A DNA stretch of 64,000 nucleotides from Inia geoffrensis. Taxonomy: Eukaryota; Chordata; Mammalia; Artiodactyla; Iniidae. The stretch spans positions 67,597,001-67,661,000 of the forward strand of contig CM070899.1 of assembly GCA_036417435.1 (NCBI GenBank). The letters run 5' to 3'. Shown in pieces: positions 35,990-47,519 of the stretch. The translations under genes were made by a program, and so were the position numbers. The notes under the pieces were generated by a model. It saw nothing but the letters and a program-made list of their open reading frames with translations. It was not told the origin of the DNA and searched no databases. Every line of letters begins with the position of its first letter. Within the stretch, counting starts at the first letter, position 1.

Positions 35990-37334
35990 TAAGGGGTAGG
36001 CAGATAAAAAGAACACAGATATAAAGGAATTCATGAAAGCTGCCAGAGAAAAAAGACATATTACCCACAGGAGAACAATTCAGAAATGATGGTAGATTTC
36101 TTATTGGAAATAATGAAAAGCAGAAGACAATGGAACAGCACCTTTAAAAGACTGAAGGAAAAAAATGCCAACACAGAATTCTACATGCACTGAAAAGATG
36201 AAGAGAAGATAAATACATTTCCAACAAATAAAAGTTAAAAAAACTCTTCATCAGGAGACCCACACCACAAAAAAAGACTAAAACAACTTCGTCAGGATAA
36301 GGAAAATGGATGAAACTCAGATTTAAGGAAATGAAAAGCACAGAAAAAACAAAGTTGTGGGTAAATATGAAAGACTGTTTTCTTAATTTCTTTAAAAGAT
36401 GACTATTTAAATAAATTTATGATGCTGTATTGTAAGATTTAATAAAGTATACGTATTTAAAATATATCACAACAATACACACAGAATGGGAGGTGGTATT
36501 TCATTGGCCAGAAAGTTCGTTCGGGTTTTTCCATAACATCACAGAAAAACCAGAATGAACATTCTGGCCAACCCAATAAATGGAATACTGTTAGAAAGTA
36601 ATTAATCATGTGATTAACAATATAAACCTTAAGAAGACTGTGAAAAGAAAGCATATTATTATCTCTAAAATAGCCACTGAATACTAATAGGAAGAGGTTT
36701 AGCTTAAAAGCCAATAAAAGAATTTAAATGGAATTCAAGAAATATTTCATTAATTGAACAGAGTACAGTAAAAGAAAAGTAGAGAAAGAAAAAAATAGAA
36801 CAAATGAGAAAAAAAGTAAAATGGCAGACTTAAACCCAACCATATAAATAATTATAGTAAGTGTAAATGGATTAAGCAATCCAAATTAAAAGGCAAAGAT
36901 TATTAATTAGACTTCAGACTGGATAAAACAGCAAGACACGACTAAATGTTGTCTACAAAGATCCACCTTAAGTATAATGAAATAGAAGATTAAAAGTAAA
37001 AAGATAAAAAAGATATTCTCTGGAAACGGAGTATGCACAAGAAAGCTAATGTGGCTACATTAGTATCAAATAAAGTAGACTTCCAAGATGAGCATTTACC
37101 AGAGATAAAGAGGAACATTTCATAAAAATAAAAAGGTCAATTGACCAGGAAGACATAACAATTCTAAACAGATGATTAGAGCTTCAAAATATATGAAGGA
37201 AAAAACAAAATACTGAAATGAACAAATTCACAATCACAGCTGGAGATTTTAACACTCCTCTCCCACTAACTGATAGAATAACTAGACAAAAAAAAAAAAA
37301 TCAGTAATGATATGAAACATTTGAACAACACTGT
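35990..37334 (+). mobile_element. Ancient L1 (+), ORF1 tail to ORF2 endonuclease
   Basis: Degraded ORF1 C-terminus ('GCTGCCAGAGAAAAAAGACA', 'GATTTCTTATTGGAAATAAT'), then ORF2 endonuclease sequence ('GTAAATGGATTAAGCAATCC', 'AGCTGGAGATTTTAACACTC'). It breaks off at 37334 where L1 copy D begins. Later parts of a plus-strand old L1 appear beyond copy D (43380-44231 and 45453-46500). These are probably the same element, though about 1.8 kb between endonuclease and RT is missing. Confidence 0.75.
36499..36576. mobile_element. Mariner MITE, second copy
   Basis: The same palindromic family as 6803-6883: TTGGCCAGAAAGTTCGTTC on the left, GAACATTCTGGCCAACCCAA on the right, TA on both sides (36497-36498, 36577-36578). 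The left terminus is mutated (TTTCA in place of TTGGG). It is inserted in the ancient L1. Confidence 0.88.
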
Positions 37335-37364
37335 CCTGCAAACTGGTTCATCTATACCATTTTT

Positions 37365-40300
37365 TTAGGTTCCACATATGTGCGTTAATATACGATATTT
37401 GTTTTTCTCTTTCTGACTTACTTCACTCTGTATGACAGTCTCTAGATCCATCCATGTCTCTACAAATGACGCAATTTCGTTCCTTTTTATGGCTGAGTAA
37501 TATTCCATTGTATACATGTACCACATCTTCTTTATCCGTTCATCTGTCGATGGGCATTTAGGTTGCTCCCGTGACCTGGCTACTGTAAACAGTGCTGCAA
37601 TGAACACTGGGATGCATGTGTCTTTTTTTTTTTTATATTTTTTTATTTTTTTATTTTTTAGCGGTACGCGGGCCTCTCACTGTTGTGGCCTCTCCCGTTG
37701 CGGAGCACAGGCTCCGGACGCTCAGGCTCAGTGGCCATGGCTCACGGGCACAGCCGCTCCGCGGCATGTGGGATCCTCCTGGACCGGGGCACGAACCCGT
37801 GTCCCCTGCATCGGCAGGCAGACGCTCGACCACTGCGCCACCAGGGAAGCCCCATGTGTCTTTTTGAATTATGGTTTTCTCTGGGTATATGTCCAGTACT
37901 GGGAATGCTAAGCTCATATGGTAATTCTATTTTTAGTTTTTTAAGGAACCTTCATACTGTTCTCCATAGTGGCTGTATCAATTTACATTCCCACCAACAG
38001 TGCAAGAGGGTTCCCTTTTCTCCACACCCTCTCCAGCATTTGTTGCTTGTAGATTTTCTAATGATGCCCATTCTAACTGGTATGAGGTGATACCTCAGTG
38101 CAGTTTTGATTTGCATTTCTCTAACAATTAGTGATGTTGAGCAGCTTTTCATGTGCTTCTTAGTCAGCTGTATGTCCTCTTTGGAGAAATGTCTATTTAG
38201 GTCTTCTGCCCATTTTTGGATTGGTTTGTTTGGTTTTTTTATATTGAGCCGCATGAGCTGTTTATATATTTTGGAGACTAATCCTTTGTCCATTGATTCG
38301 TTTGCAAATATTTTCTCCCATTTTGAGGGTTGTCTTTTCATCTTCTTTATGCTTTCCTTTGCTGTGCAAAAGGTTTTAAGTTTAATTAGGTTCCGTTTGT
38401 TTACTTTTGTTTTTACTTCCATTACTCTAGGAGGTGGATCAAAAAAGATCTTGCTGTGATTTATGTCAAAGAGTGTTCTTCCTATGTTTTCCTCTAAGAG
38501 TTTTACACTGTCTGGTCTTCCATTTAGGTCTCTAATCCATTTTGAGTTTATTTCTTGGTATGGTGTTAGGGAGTATTCTATTTCATTCTTTTACATGTGG
38601 CTGCCCAGTTTTCCCAGCACCACTTACTGGAGAGCCTGTCTTTTCTCCATTGTATATCCTGCTCTCCTTTGTCATAGATTAGTTGACCATAGGTGCATGG
38701 GTTTATCTCTGGGCTTTCTATCCTCTTCAATTGATCTATATTTCTCTTTTTGTGCCAGCATCATATTGTCTTGATTACTGTAGCTTTGTAGTATAGTCTG
38801 AAGTCCGGGAGTCTAATTCCTCCAGCTCCAGTTTTTCCCCTCAAGACTGCTTTGCCTATTTGGAGTCTTTTGTTTCTCCATACAAATTTTAAGATTTTTC
38901 GTTCTAGTTCCGTAAAAAATGGCATTGGTAATTTGATAGGGATTGCACTGAATCTGTAGATTGCTTTGGGCAGTATAGTCATTTTCACAATATTGATTCT
39001 TCCAATCCAAGAACATGGTATATCTCTCCATCTGTGGGAATCATCTTTAATTTCTCTCAACAGTGTCTTATAGTTGTCTGCATACAGAACTTTTGCTCCC
39101 TAGGTAGGTTTATTCCAAGGTATTTTATTCTTTTTGTTGCAATGGTAAATGGTAGTGTTTCCTTAATTTCTCTTTCAGATTTTTCATCATTAGTGTATAG
39201 GAATGCAAGAGATTTCTGTGCATTAAGTTTGTATCCTGCTACTTCACCAAATTCATTGATTAGCTCTAGTAGTTTTCTGGTAGCATCTTTAGGATTCTCT
39301 ATGTATAGAATCATGGCATCTGCAAACAGTGACAGTTTTACTTCTTCTTTTCCAATTTGTATTCCTTCTATTTCTTCTTCTTCTCTGATTGCTGTGTCTA
39401 GGACTTCCAAAACTATGTTGAATAATAGTGGTGAGAGTGGACATCCTGGTCTTTTTCCTGATCTTAGAGGAAATGCTTTCAGTTTTTCACCATTGAGAAT
39501 GATGTTTGCTGTGGGTTTGTCATATATTGACCTTATTGTGCTCAGGTAGGTTCCCTCTCTTCCCACTTTCTGGAGAGTTTTTATCATAAATGGGAGTTGA
39601 ATTTTGTCAAAAGCTTTTTGTGCACCTATTGAGGTGATCATATGGTTTTTCTTTTTCAATTTGTTAATATGGTGTATCACATTGATTGATTTGCATATAT
39701 TGAAGAATCCTTGCATCCCTGGGATAAATCCCACTTGATCATGGTGTATGATCCTTTTAATGTGTTGTTGGATTCTGTTTACAAGTATTTTGTTGAGGAT
39801 TTTTGCATCTATATTCATCAGTGATATTGGTCTGTAGTTTTCTTTTTTTCTGGTATCTTTCTCTGGTTTTGGTACCAGGGTGATGGTGGCCTCATAGAAC
39901 GAGTTTGGGAGTGTTCTTTCCTCTGAAATTTTTTGGAAGAGTTTGAGAAGGATGGGTGTTAGCTCTTCTGTAAATGTTTGATAGAATTCACCTGTGAAGC
40001 CATCTGGTCCTGGACTTTTGTTTGTTGGAAGATTTTTAATCACAGTTGCAATTTCAATGCTTGTGAATGGTCTGTTTATATTTTCTATTTCTTCCTGGTT
40101 CAGTCTTGGAAGGTTATACCTTTGTAAGAATTTGGCAATTTCTTCCTGGTTGTCCATTTTATTGGCATGGAGTTGCTTGTCATAGTCTCTTAGGATGCTT
40201 CGTATTTCTGCGGTCTCCAATCTCGTTTTTCATTTCTAATTTTATTTATTTGAGTCCTCTCCCTCTTTTACTTGATAAGTCTGCCTAATGGTTTATCAAT

Positions 40301-41425
40301 TTTGTTTATTCTTCTAAAAGAACCAGCTTTTAGTTTTATTGATCTATGTTATTATTTTCTTTGTTTCTATTTCATTTATTTCTGCTCTGATCTTTATGAT
40401 TTCTTTCCTTCTGCTAACTTTCGGTTTTATTTGGTCTTCTTTCTCTAGTGCCTTTACGTGTAAGGTTAGATTGTTTATTGGAGATTTTTCTTGTTTCTTG
40501 AGGTAGGATTGTATAGCTATAAACTCCCCTCTTAGAACTGCTTTTGCCGAATCCCATAGGTTTGCGATCATCGTGTTTTCATTGTCATTTGTCTCTAGGT
40601 ATTTTTTTATTTCCTTTTTGATTTCTTCAGTGATCACTTGGTTATTTAGTATAAAGTATTGTTTAACCTCTATGTGTTTGTGTTTTTTTCCCTGTAATTG
40701 AATTCTAATCTCATAGCATTGTGGTCAGAAAAGATGCTTGATATGATTTCAGTTTTCTTAAATTTACCGAGGCTTGATTTGTGACCCAACATGTGATCTA
40801 TTCTGGAGAAGGTTCCGTATGCACTTGAGAAGAAAGTGTAATCTGCTGTTTTTGGATGGAATGTCCTATAAATATCAATTAAATCTATCTGGTCTATTGT
40901 GTCATTTAACACTTCTGTTTCCTTATTAATTTTCTGTTTGGATGATCCATCCATTGGTATAAGTGAGGTGTTAAACTCCCCCAATATTATTGTGTTACTG
41001 TCAATTTCCTCTTTTATAGCTGTTAGCAGTTGCCTTATGTATTGAGGTGCTCCTCTGTTGGGTGCATATATATTTATAATTGTTTATCTTCTTCTTGGAT
41101 TGATCCCTTGATCGTTATGTAGTGTCCTTGTCTCTTGTAACATACTTTATTTTAAAGTCTATTTTATCTGATATGAGTATTGCTACTCCAGGTTTCTTTT
41201 GATTTCCATTTGCATGGAATATCTTTTTCTGTCCCCTCACTTTCAGTCTGTATGTGTCCTTAGGTCTGAAGTAGGTCTCTTGTAGACACCATATGTATGG
41301 GTCTTTTTTGTATCCATTCAGCAAACCTGTGTTTTTTGGTTGGAGCATTTAATCCATTCAGGTAATTTAATCCATTCAGGTAATCCATTTAAGGTAATTA
41401 TTGATATGTGTGTTCCTATTACCAT
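37365..41425 (-). pseudogene. L1 copy D ORF2, broken, with mutated RT active site
   Basis: Start ATG at 41423-41425 (MVIGTHISIITLNG). An 18-bp unit (ATTACCTGAATGGATTAA) is tandemly duplicated within the first 20 codons and breaks the frame. Endonuclease pieces are readable at 40670-40984. A 387-codon frame at 39057-40220 covers most of the RT, with [13 protein letters not shown] and [14 protein letters not shown]. The active site reads FADA instead of FADD (GCC at 39315-39317), so the second catalytic aspartate is gone. The C-terminal Cys-rich part ([14 protein letters not shown]) and the end YYSAIKRNEI remain, split by a SINE. The stop is at 37365. Confidence 0.9.
37628..37852 (-). mobile_element. 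CHR-2-like SINE inside L1 copy D
   Basis: T-rich tail (37621 onwards), GCGGTACGCGGGCCTCTCAC body, and an ending at CACCAGGGAAGCC. A 13-bp target duplication, CATGTGTCTTTTT, lies at 37615-37627 and 37853-37865. Translations of this SINE account for the 131- and 135-codon frames here. Confidence 0.95.
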
Positions 41426-41478
41426 TTTCTTAATTGTTTTGGGCTTGTTTTTGTAGGCCCTTCTCTTGTGTTTCCCAC

Positions 41479-42398
41479 TTAGAGGAGTTCCTTTAGCATT
41501 TGTTGTAGAGCTGGTTTGGTGGTGCTGAATTCTCTTAGCTTTTGCTTGTCTGTAAAGCTTTCGATTTCTCCATTGTATCTGAATGAGATAATCTTGGTTG
41601 TAGGTTGTAGATTGGTTGTAGAATAATCTTGGTTGTAAGTTCTTCCCTTTCATCACTTTAAGTATATCATGTCACTCCCTTCTGGCTTGTAGAGTTTCTG
41701 CTAAGAAATCAGCTGTTAATCTTCTGGGAGTTCCCTTGTATGTTATTTGTCATTTTTCCCTTGCTGCTTTCAATAATTTTTCTTTGTCTTTAATTTTTTC
41801 CAATTTGATTACTATGTGTCTTGGCATGTTTCTATTTGGGTTTGTCCTGTATGGGACTCTCTGCACTTCCTGGGCTTGGGTGGCTATTTTCTTTTCCATG
41901 TTAGGGAAGTTTTCGACTATAATCTCTTCAAATATTTTCTCTGGTCCTTTCTCTCTCTCTTCTCCTTCTGGGACCCCTATAATGTGGATGTTGTTGCTTT
42001 AATGTTGTCCCAGAGGTCTCTTAGGCTGTCTTCATTTCTCTTCATTCTTTTCTCTTTATTCTGTTCCACAGCAGTGAACTCCACCATTCTGACTTCCAGG
42101 TCACTTATCCGTTCTTTTGCCTCAGTTGTTCTGCTATTGATTCCTTCTAGTGTACTTCTCAATTCAGTTGCTGTATTGTTCATCTCTGTTTATTTGTTCT
42201 TTAATTCTTCTAGATCTTTGTTAAACATTTCTTGCATCTTCTCAATCTTTGCCTCCATTCTTTTCCAAGGTCCTGGATCATCTTCACTATTATTATTCTG
42301 AATTTTTTTTCTGGAAGGTCGCCTATCTCCACTTCATTTGGTTTTCTGGGATTTTTATCTTGTTCCTTCATCTGGTACATAGCCCTCTGCCTTTTCAT
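41479..42398 (-). pseudogene. L1 copy D ORF1, broken
   Basis: Starts MKRQRAMYQMKEQDKN at 42398. The coiled coil is readable at 41977-42183 (ISDLEVRMVEFTAVEQNKE). A stop (GAG TGA) interrupts the C-terminal domain. At about 41590-41618 the same TACAACC-type expansion as in copy B replaces the usual sequence and shifts the frame. From there an uninterrupted frame (part of 41318-41656) reads past the normal ORF1 stop (41479-41481) and into the ORF2 start. Confidence 0.88.
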
Positions 42399-43297
42399 CT
42401 TGTCTGTCTTTCTGTGAACGTGGTTTTTGTTCCACAGGCTGCAGGACTGTAGTTTTTCTTGCTTCTGCTGTCTGCTCCTGTGGATGAGGCTATCTAAGTG
42501 GCTTCTGCAAGTTTCCTGACGGGAGGGACTGGTGGTGGGTAGATCTGGCTGTTGCTCAGGTGGGCAGAGCTCAGTAAAACTTTAATCCACTTGTCTGCTG
42601 ATGGGTGGGGCTGCGCCCCCTCCCTGTTGGTTGTTTGGCCTGAGGTGACCCCAACCCGGAGCCTACCCGGGCTCTTTGGTGGGGCTAATGGCAAACTCTG
42701 GGAGGGCTCACGCCAAGGAGTACTTCCCAGAACTTCTGCTTCTGGTGCCCTTGTCCTTACAGTGAGACAGAGCCACCTCCCGCCTCTGCAGGACACCCTC
42801 CAACATTAGCAGGTAGCTCTGGTTCAATCTCTATGGGGTCACTGCTCCTTCCCCTGGGTCCCGGTGCCCACACTATGTTGTGTGTGCCCTCCAAGAGTGC
42901 AGTCTCTGTTTCCCCCAGTCCTGTCAAAGTCCTGCAATCAAATCCCACCAGCCTTCAAAGTCTGATTCTCTAGGAATTCCTCCTCCTGTTGCCGGACCCC
43001 CAGGCTCGGAAGCCTGACGTGGGGCTCAGAACCTTCACTCCAGTTCTTGGACTTCTGTGGTATAAGTGTTCTCCAGTTTGTGAGTCACCCACCAGCAGTT
43101 ATGGGATTTGATTTTATTGTGATTACACCCCTCCTACCATCTCATTGTGTCTTCTCCTTTGTCTTTGGATGTGGGGTATCTTTTTGGGTGAGTTCCAGTG
43201 TTTTCCTGTTTATGATTGTTCAGCAGTTAGTTGTGATTCCAGTGTTCTCACAAGAGGAAGTGAGAGCACATCCTTCTACTCCACCAACTTGAACCAA
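42399..43297 (-). promoter_or_regulatory. L1 copy D 5' UTR / relic internal promoter
   Basis: GC-richer sequence between the L1 start and ORF1. It would have carried the L1 internal promoter. Open frames of up to 100 codons here are not genes. Confidence 0.7.
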
Positions 43298-43379
43298 TCG
43301 CTATCATCTTTCTTAATGAAGAAATATTTAATGTTAATGTCACTAGATGTGACATTTCCCTTTTATTGTACAGCTTGGT
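43298..43379. other. Junction sequence between L1 copy D and ancient L1
   Basis: AT-rich segment not assigned to either element. Confidence 0.4.
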
Positions 43380-44231
43380 AAAGAGAATAAATATTATCAA
43401 ATGAGAAAAAAATATCTGAAGACTAGCATGTCTGCTTTCATCTTTTCTGTTCAACACTGTACTGATAGTACTAGCCAGTTCAATAAGAAGGCAAGAAAAT
43501 GAAATGAAAAGAATAGATTGGAAAGAAAGAAATGAAGCTGTTTTACTTGCAGACAATATAATCATGTGCATACAAGGTACCAAGAAAGCTACTAAATAAC
43601 TACTTGAAAACAAATTTGGAAAAATTATGAATACAACGTTAATATACAAAAATCAATAGTATATGTACTATATACTAACTGTAAACAATTTGAAATTAAA
43701 CACACAAAAAAGATTCCATTTACAATATCATCAAAGAACACTAAAACACTTAAGATAAATCTAACAAATGAATTACAAGACCTATACACTGAAAACTATA
43801 TAATATTACTCCAAGAATTTCAGGGTTAGAAGACTCAATGTTGTCAGGATCTCGATTCACCCAAAACTGATCTATACTGATAGTCCGATACTATCCTAAT
43901 GAAAATACCAACATGCTTTCCTACACAAATTGGTAAGTTGAATATAAAATTTATACAGAAATGTAAAAGAACCTAGAATAGTCAGAACAATCTTAAGAAA
44001 AAACAAAGTTGGAGGACTCTCACTTTCTGATATTAAGCCTTCTATACAGCTTCAATCATCAAGAGAGTATGGTTCTACCCTAAGGATTAAACTATTCATG
44101 GAACACAACACAGTGTCCAGAGATAGACCCATATACATATGCTTAATTGATTTTTGTCTAATGTATCAAGTCAATTCAATAGGGAAAGGGAAGTCTTTTA
44201 AACAAAGTGCTAGAACAATTAGATAAACTAT
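43380..44231 (+). mobile_element. Ancient L1 (+), RT region
   Basis: Degraded RT: 'TGTCTGCTTTCATCTTTTCT', 'GCAGACAATATAATCATGTG' (relic of the active-site DD region), 'GAATTACAAGACCTATACAC' and 'GTTGGAGGACTCTCACTTTC'. It is interrupted by an LTR at 44232. Confidence 0.8.
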
Positions 44232-45452
44232 TATAATGTGTGTTTTCCAACACCGCCAAGCAATTAAGTCAATTCTGACACTATCTACCTGGAGACAGCA
44301 TCAGATCCCATACATTAAGGGCTTCGACCCACAAGACTGCACCCAATTCAGATGCCAATCACAAGTCCAGGCTATTACATGTGCTTCTGGGCTGACTGGC
44401 TATAAATGTGAGGTTCACACGACCCCTCCTCAGGTTCAATTGAAAGCATACCTCATTGTATCACACTTCACAGATATTGCATCTTTTACAAATTGAAGGT
44501 TTGTGGCAACCCTGCATCAAGCAAGTCTATCAGGACCATTTTTCCAAGTGAGCATTTACTCATTGTGTCTCTGTGTTACATTTTGGTAATCCTTGCAATA
44601 TTTCAAACTTTTTCATTATTATCATATTTGTTATTGTGGTCTGTGATCACTGATCTTTCATGTTACTATTGCAAAAAGATTATGACTTGCTGAAGGCTCA
44701 GATGATGGTTAACACTTTTTAGCAAGAAAGTATATTTTAATTAAGGTATGTACTTTTTTTCTTTTTAGACATAATGCTATTGCACACTTTATAGACTACA
44801 GTATAATGGAAACGTAACTCTCATGTGCATTGGGAAACAAAAAAGTTTATGCAACTGCTTTATTGTGATATTCCCTTCACTGTGGTGGTCTGGAACCAAA
44901 CCCACAATATCTGAGGTTGCCTGTGTTTTACTAGAGCAGCTCACAGAACTCAGAAAAATGTTTACTTACATTTACCAGTTTATTATAAAGGGTATTATAA
45001 AGGATACAGATGAACGGCCAGATGAAGAGGTAAATACAAGGTTCAGAAGGGCCCTGAGCACAGGAGCTTCTGTCCCCATGGAACTAGAGTACACAACCCA
45101 CCCAGCATGTGGATGTGTTTTACAACCCAGAAGCTCATCAAATCCTGTTGTTCAAGAATTTTCAGAGTTTAATCTGCAGCCCACCCCACTTCCCGTTCCC
45201 AGAAGTCGGTAGGAGAGGCTGAAAGTTCTAACCCTCTAAATACTTGGCCTTGCTGGTGACCAGTCCCATCCTGAGGCTATCTAGGGGTCCTACCCCAAGT
45301 CACCTCACTAGCATGAACTAGCAGGTGCGCTCAAAAAGAGGCTCCTTATGAATGACAAAGGACAATCCTATCACTCAGGAAATTCCAAGGGTTTTAGGAG
45401 CTTTGTGTCGGGACCCAAGGACAAAGAATAAATATATTTCCTATTATGACAC
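44232..45452. mobile_element. Solo LTR of an old ERVL/MaLR-like element, split by a Tigger
   Basis: Outer parts 'CAGCATCAGATCCCATACAT', 'GATGCCAATCACAAGTCCAG' and, after the Tigger, 'CTAGAGCAGCTCACAGAACT', 'CAGTCCCATCCTGAGGCTAT' and 'AAATTCCAAGGGTTTTAGGA' follow the order of a known type of old mammalian LTR. AACTAT at 44226-44231 and 45453-45458 is the likely target duplication. Old L1 sequence continues on both sides. No viral gene sequence is present. Confidence 0.7.
44441..44924. mobile_element. Internally deleted Tigger1-like DNA transposon
   Basis: Ends GCATACCTCATTGTATCAC and CACAATATCTGAGGTTGCC are inverted repeats of each other. The interior keeps the transposon's left flank ('GGTTTGTGGCAACCCTGCAT') joined directly to its right flank ('GCTGAAGGCTCAGATGATGG'), so the transposase gene is deleted. 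It is inserted in the LTR, whose sequence resumes at 44925. Confidence 0.88.
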
Positions 45453-46500
45453 AACTATGAAAAAATATAAACCTTGATCATTATCTCACTTCATACAAAA
45501 AAACTAATTCCAGATATACAAGCCAGACCTATAAATCTTAAAGGTAAAAATATACACAAGAGTATCAACCTTGGGGTAGACAGGCAAAGATTTCTTAAAG
45601 AGGGCAGAAAAAGTACTAAGCATTAAGAAAAAAAAAAAATTGGAGGGGGGGATAAATTGGGTTTCACAAAAATTTAAAACTTCAGCTCATCACAAGGCAA
45701 GCCACAGACTGGGAGAAATATTCCCAATACATGTACCTGACAATGGACTCATAACCAGAATATACTAAAACTCTTGCAACTCAATTACAAGAAGAAAAAT
45801 GAGCCAAAAAAAAAAAAAAAGAGTGAAAGACTTGAACATACACTTCATGAAAGAAGATATAGCAATATCTAACATGCACATGAAAAGGGGCTTAAAATCA
45901 CCGACCATCAGGGAAGCACAAATTAAAACCATCAGAAGATATCATTTTATACCCACCAGTGAACAGAATGACCACACCAAACACTGACAAAGATGTGAAA
46001 CAACTGGAACTCTTGTGAACACTTGTACAAGTATTTATAGCAGCATTATTCATAATGGCCAAAAACTGGAGACTACCTAAATGTCTATCAAAAGAAGAGC
46101 TAAAACAATATTGGGTTATATTCATGCAAAGGAATACTACTCAGCAATAAAAAGGACTCAGCTACTGATACATGCAACAAGGATGACTTCAAAAGCATTA
46201 GACTAAGAAAAAGAAACCAGATACAAAAGGCTATATACTATAAGGTTCCCTTTATATGAAGTATAAGAATATGTAAAACTCATTTATGGTGACAGAAATC
46301 ACAACAATCATGGCCCATGGGTGTGAGACTGACTACAAGAGAGCCCAAGGAAACTTTCTAGGGGCATGGATGTCCTCTATCTTGATTGGGGTATGGTTAC
46401 ACAGTCATATACGTTTATCAAAAATCACTGAACTCCACGTATAAGATCTGTGAATCCTATTATGTATAACTTTAACTCAATAAATTAAAAGAAAGAGGGA
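45453..46500 (+). mobile_element. Ancient L1 (+), C-terminal ORF2 and 3' UTR
   Basis: 'GGCAAGCCACAGACTGGGAG', 'AAAAGGGGCTTAAAATCACC' and 'CAGCATTATTCATAATGGCC' (ORF2 end), then a 3' UTR with 'CAAAAATCACTGAACTCCAC' and 'TATAACTTTAACTCAATAAA' (AATAAA signal near 46478). Likely the 3' end of the element begun at 35990. Confidence 0.85.
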
Positions 46501-47236
46501 AAAAAACTTTTAAAAAGATTCCAGTTCAAGATGGCAGACCTACCACAAGTATTTATCATCTCCCCACAAGATAGTAACTGGGAAGGGACAGGAGAAGAGC
46601 TTCTGGAACATTGGTATTCTATTTATCTTGTCCTGAATGATGAGTATAAAGGTGTTTTCACTTTGGGATAATCCATCTATCTGTACACTTATGATCTGTA
46701 CCTTCTTCTACATATGTGTTATATTCAATTTTTTTAATCAGCCAATGAACCAGGTACCCTCCACAATCCACTGCTATATAGAGCATCTATCCAGCTACTG
46801 TATTTTCACAAAGGATGTTAAATTTACCAAATGCTGGTCTGCTTTCTAAAGCAAAACAAAAACTAAAACAAAACACTCCTTAATTAATAGCTCAGATGAT
46901 TAGCACTGTGTCACGGTATGATCCAAAAATATCAGCTTTCAGCTCCTATTAAAATGTGCAGATGACAGAAGCAACTTTACAAAAGACTGTATGGCAAACA
47001 TGCAGACCAATAACCTAATATCCTAGAGGATACTCTAGGTATCCTCTAAGTATCCCAATAAAATAAATAATGGATTCATTTTCTCGTCCCTAATATTCAT
47101 TCTGATATTTTGTAGTATGTTTGCTAAAAATGTATCTTCAGCACTTGTCAGAATAAACTGTGACTTTTATATGATTTATGTGCCAGCAAGTCAAATCGCC
47201 ACATCTCCAATAGGTCCTCTGCCAAACTACCAAATT
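46501..47236. other. Intron, unrecognised
   Basis: No gene or clear repeat. 'CCAGTTCAAGATGGCAGACC' near 46521 resembles an L1-type start but nothing downstream supports it. Confidence 0.4.
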
Positions 47237-47238
47237 CC

Positions 47239-47241
<3 letters not shown>

Positions 47242-47311
<70 letters not shown>
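47242..47311 (+). repeat. (TA)n microsatellite, 70 bp
   Basis: About 35 uninterrupted AT units. It lies between the left target duplication (CCCTAA, 47237-47242) and the T tract of a reverse SINE, so it belongs to the SINE tail. Confidence 0.97.
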
Positions 47312-47315
<4 letters not shown>

Positions 47316-47519
47316 TTTTTTTTTTTTTGCAGTACGCGGGCCTCTCACTGTTGTGGCCTCTCCCGTCGCGGAGCACAGGCTCCGGACGCGCAGGCTCAGC
47401 GGCCATGGCTCACGGGCCCAGCCGCTCCGCGGCATGTGGGATCTTCCCGGACCGGGGCATGAACCCATGTCCCCTGCATCTGCAGGTGGACTCTCAACCA
47501 CTGCGCCACCAGGGAAGCC
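47312..47519 (-). mobile_element. CHR-2-like SINE with microsatellite tail
   Basis: T17 (47312-47328), then GCAGTACGCGGGCCTCTCAC through to CACCAGGGAAGCC. Target duplication CCCTAA at 47237-47242 and 47520-47525, with a further partial ATAT match. CpG-rich and little diverged. Confidence 0.95.

Larger units (their letters stand above)
37335..43297 (-). mobile_element. L1 LINE copy D, full 5' end, 3' end lost
   Basis: Read on the minus strand, the 5' end is near 43297 (GGTTCAAGTTGGTGGAGTAG). The 5' UTR runs to about 42399, ORF1 to 41479 and ORF2 to 37365, and about 30 nt of 3' UTR remain. It lacks the distal 3' UTR, the poly-A tail and any clear target duplication, so a deletion or recombination removed its 3' end. 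It carries the ORF1 rearrangement seen in copy B and a CHR-2-like SINE near the ORF2 C-terminus. Old L1 sequence flanks it on both sides. Confidence 0.9.

Noticed and set aside
37516..38090. 131- and 135-codon frames rich in Gly, Arg and Pro
   Set aside because: Translations of a CHR-2-like SINE plus flanking L1. The same peptides recur at each SINE copy (16772, 26454, 47312, 57464, 62011).
39057..40220. 387-codon open frame on the minus strand, the longest in the window
   Set aside because: It is the reverse transcriptase part of L1 copy D, with a dead active site, not a host gene.
46515..46545. AAGATGGCAGACC motif resembling an L1 5' end
   Set aside because: No L1 5' UTR or ORF1 sequence follows, so this is probably chance or an unreadable remnant.
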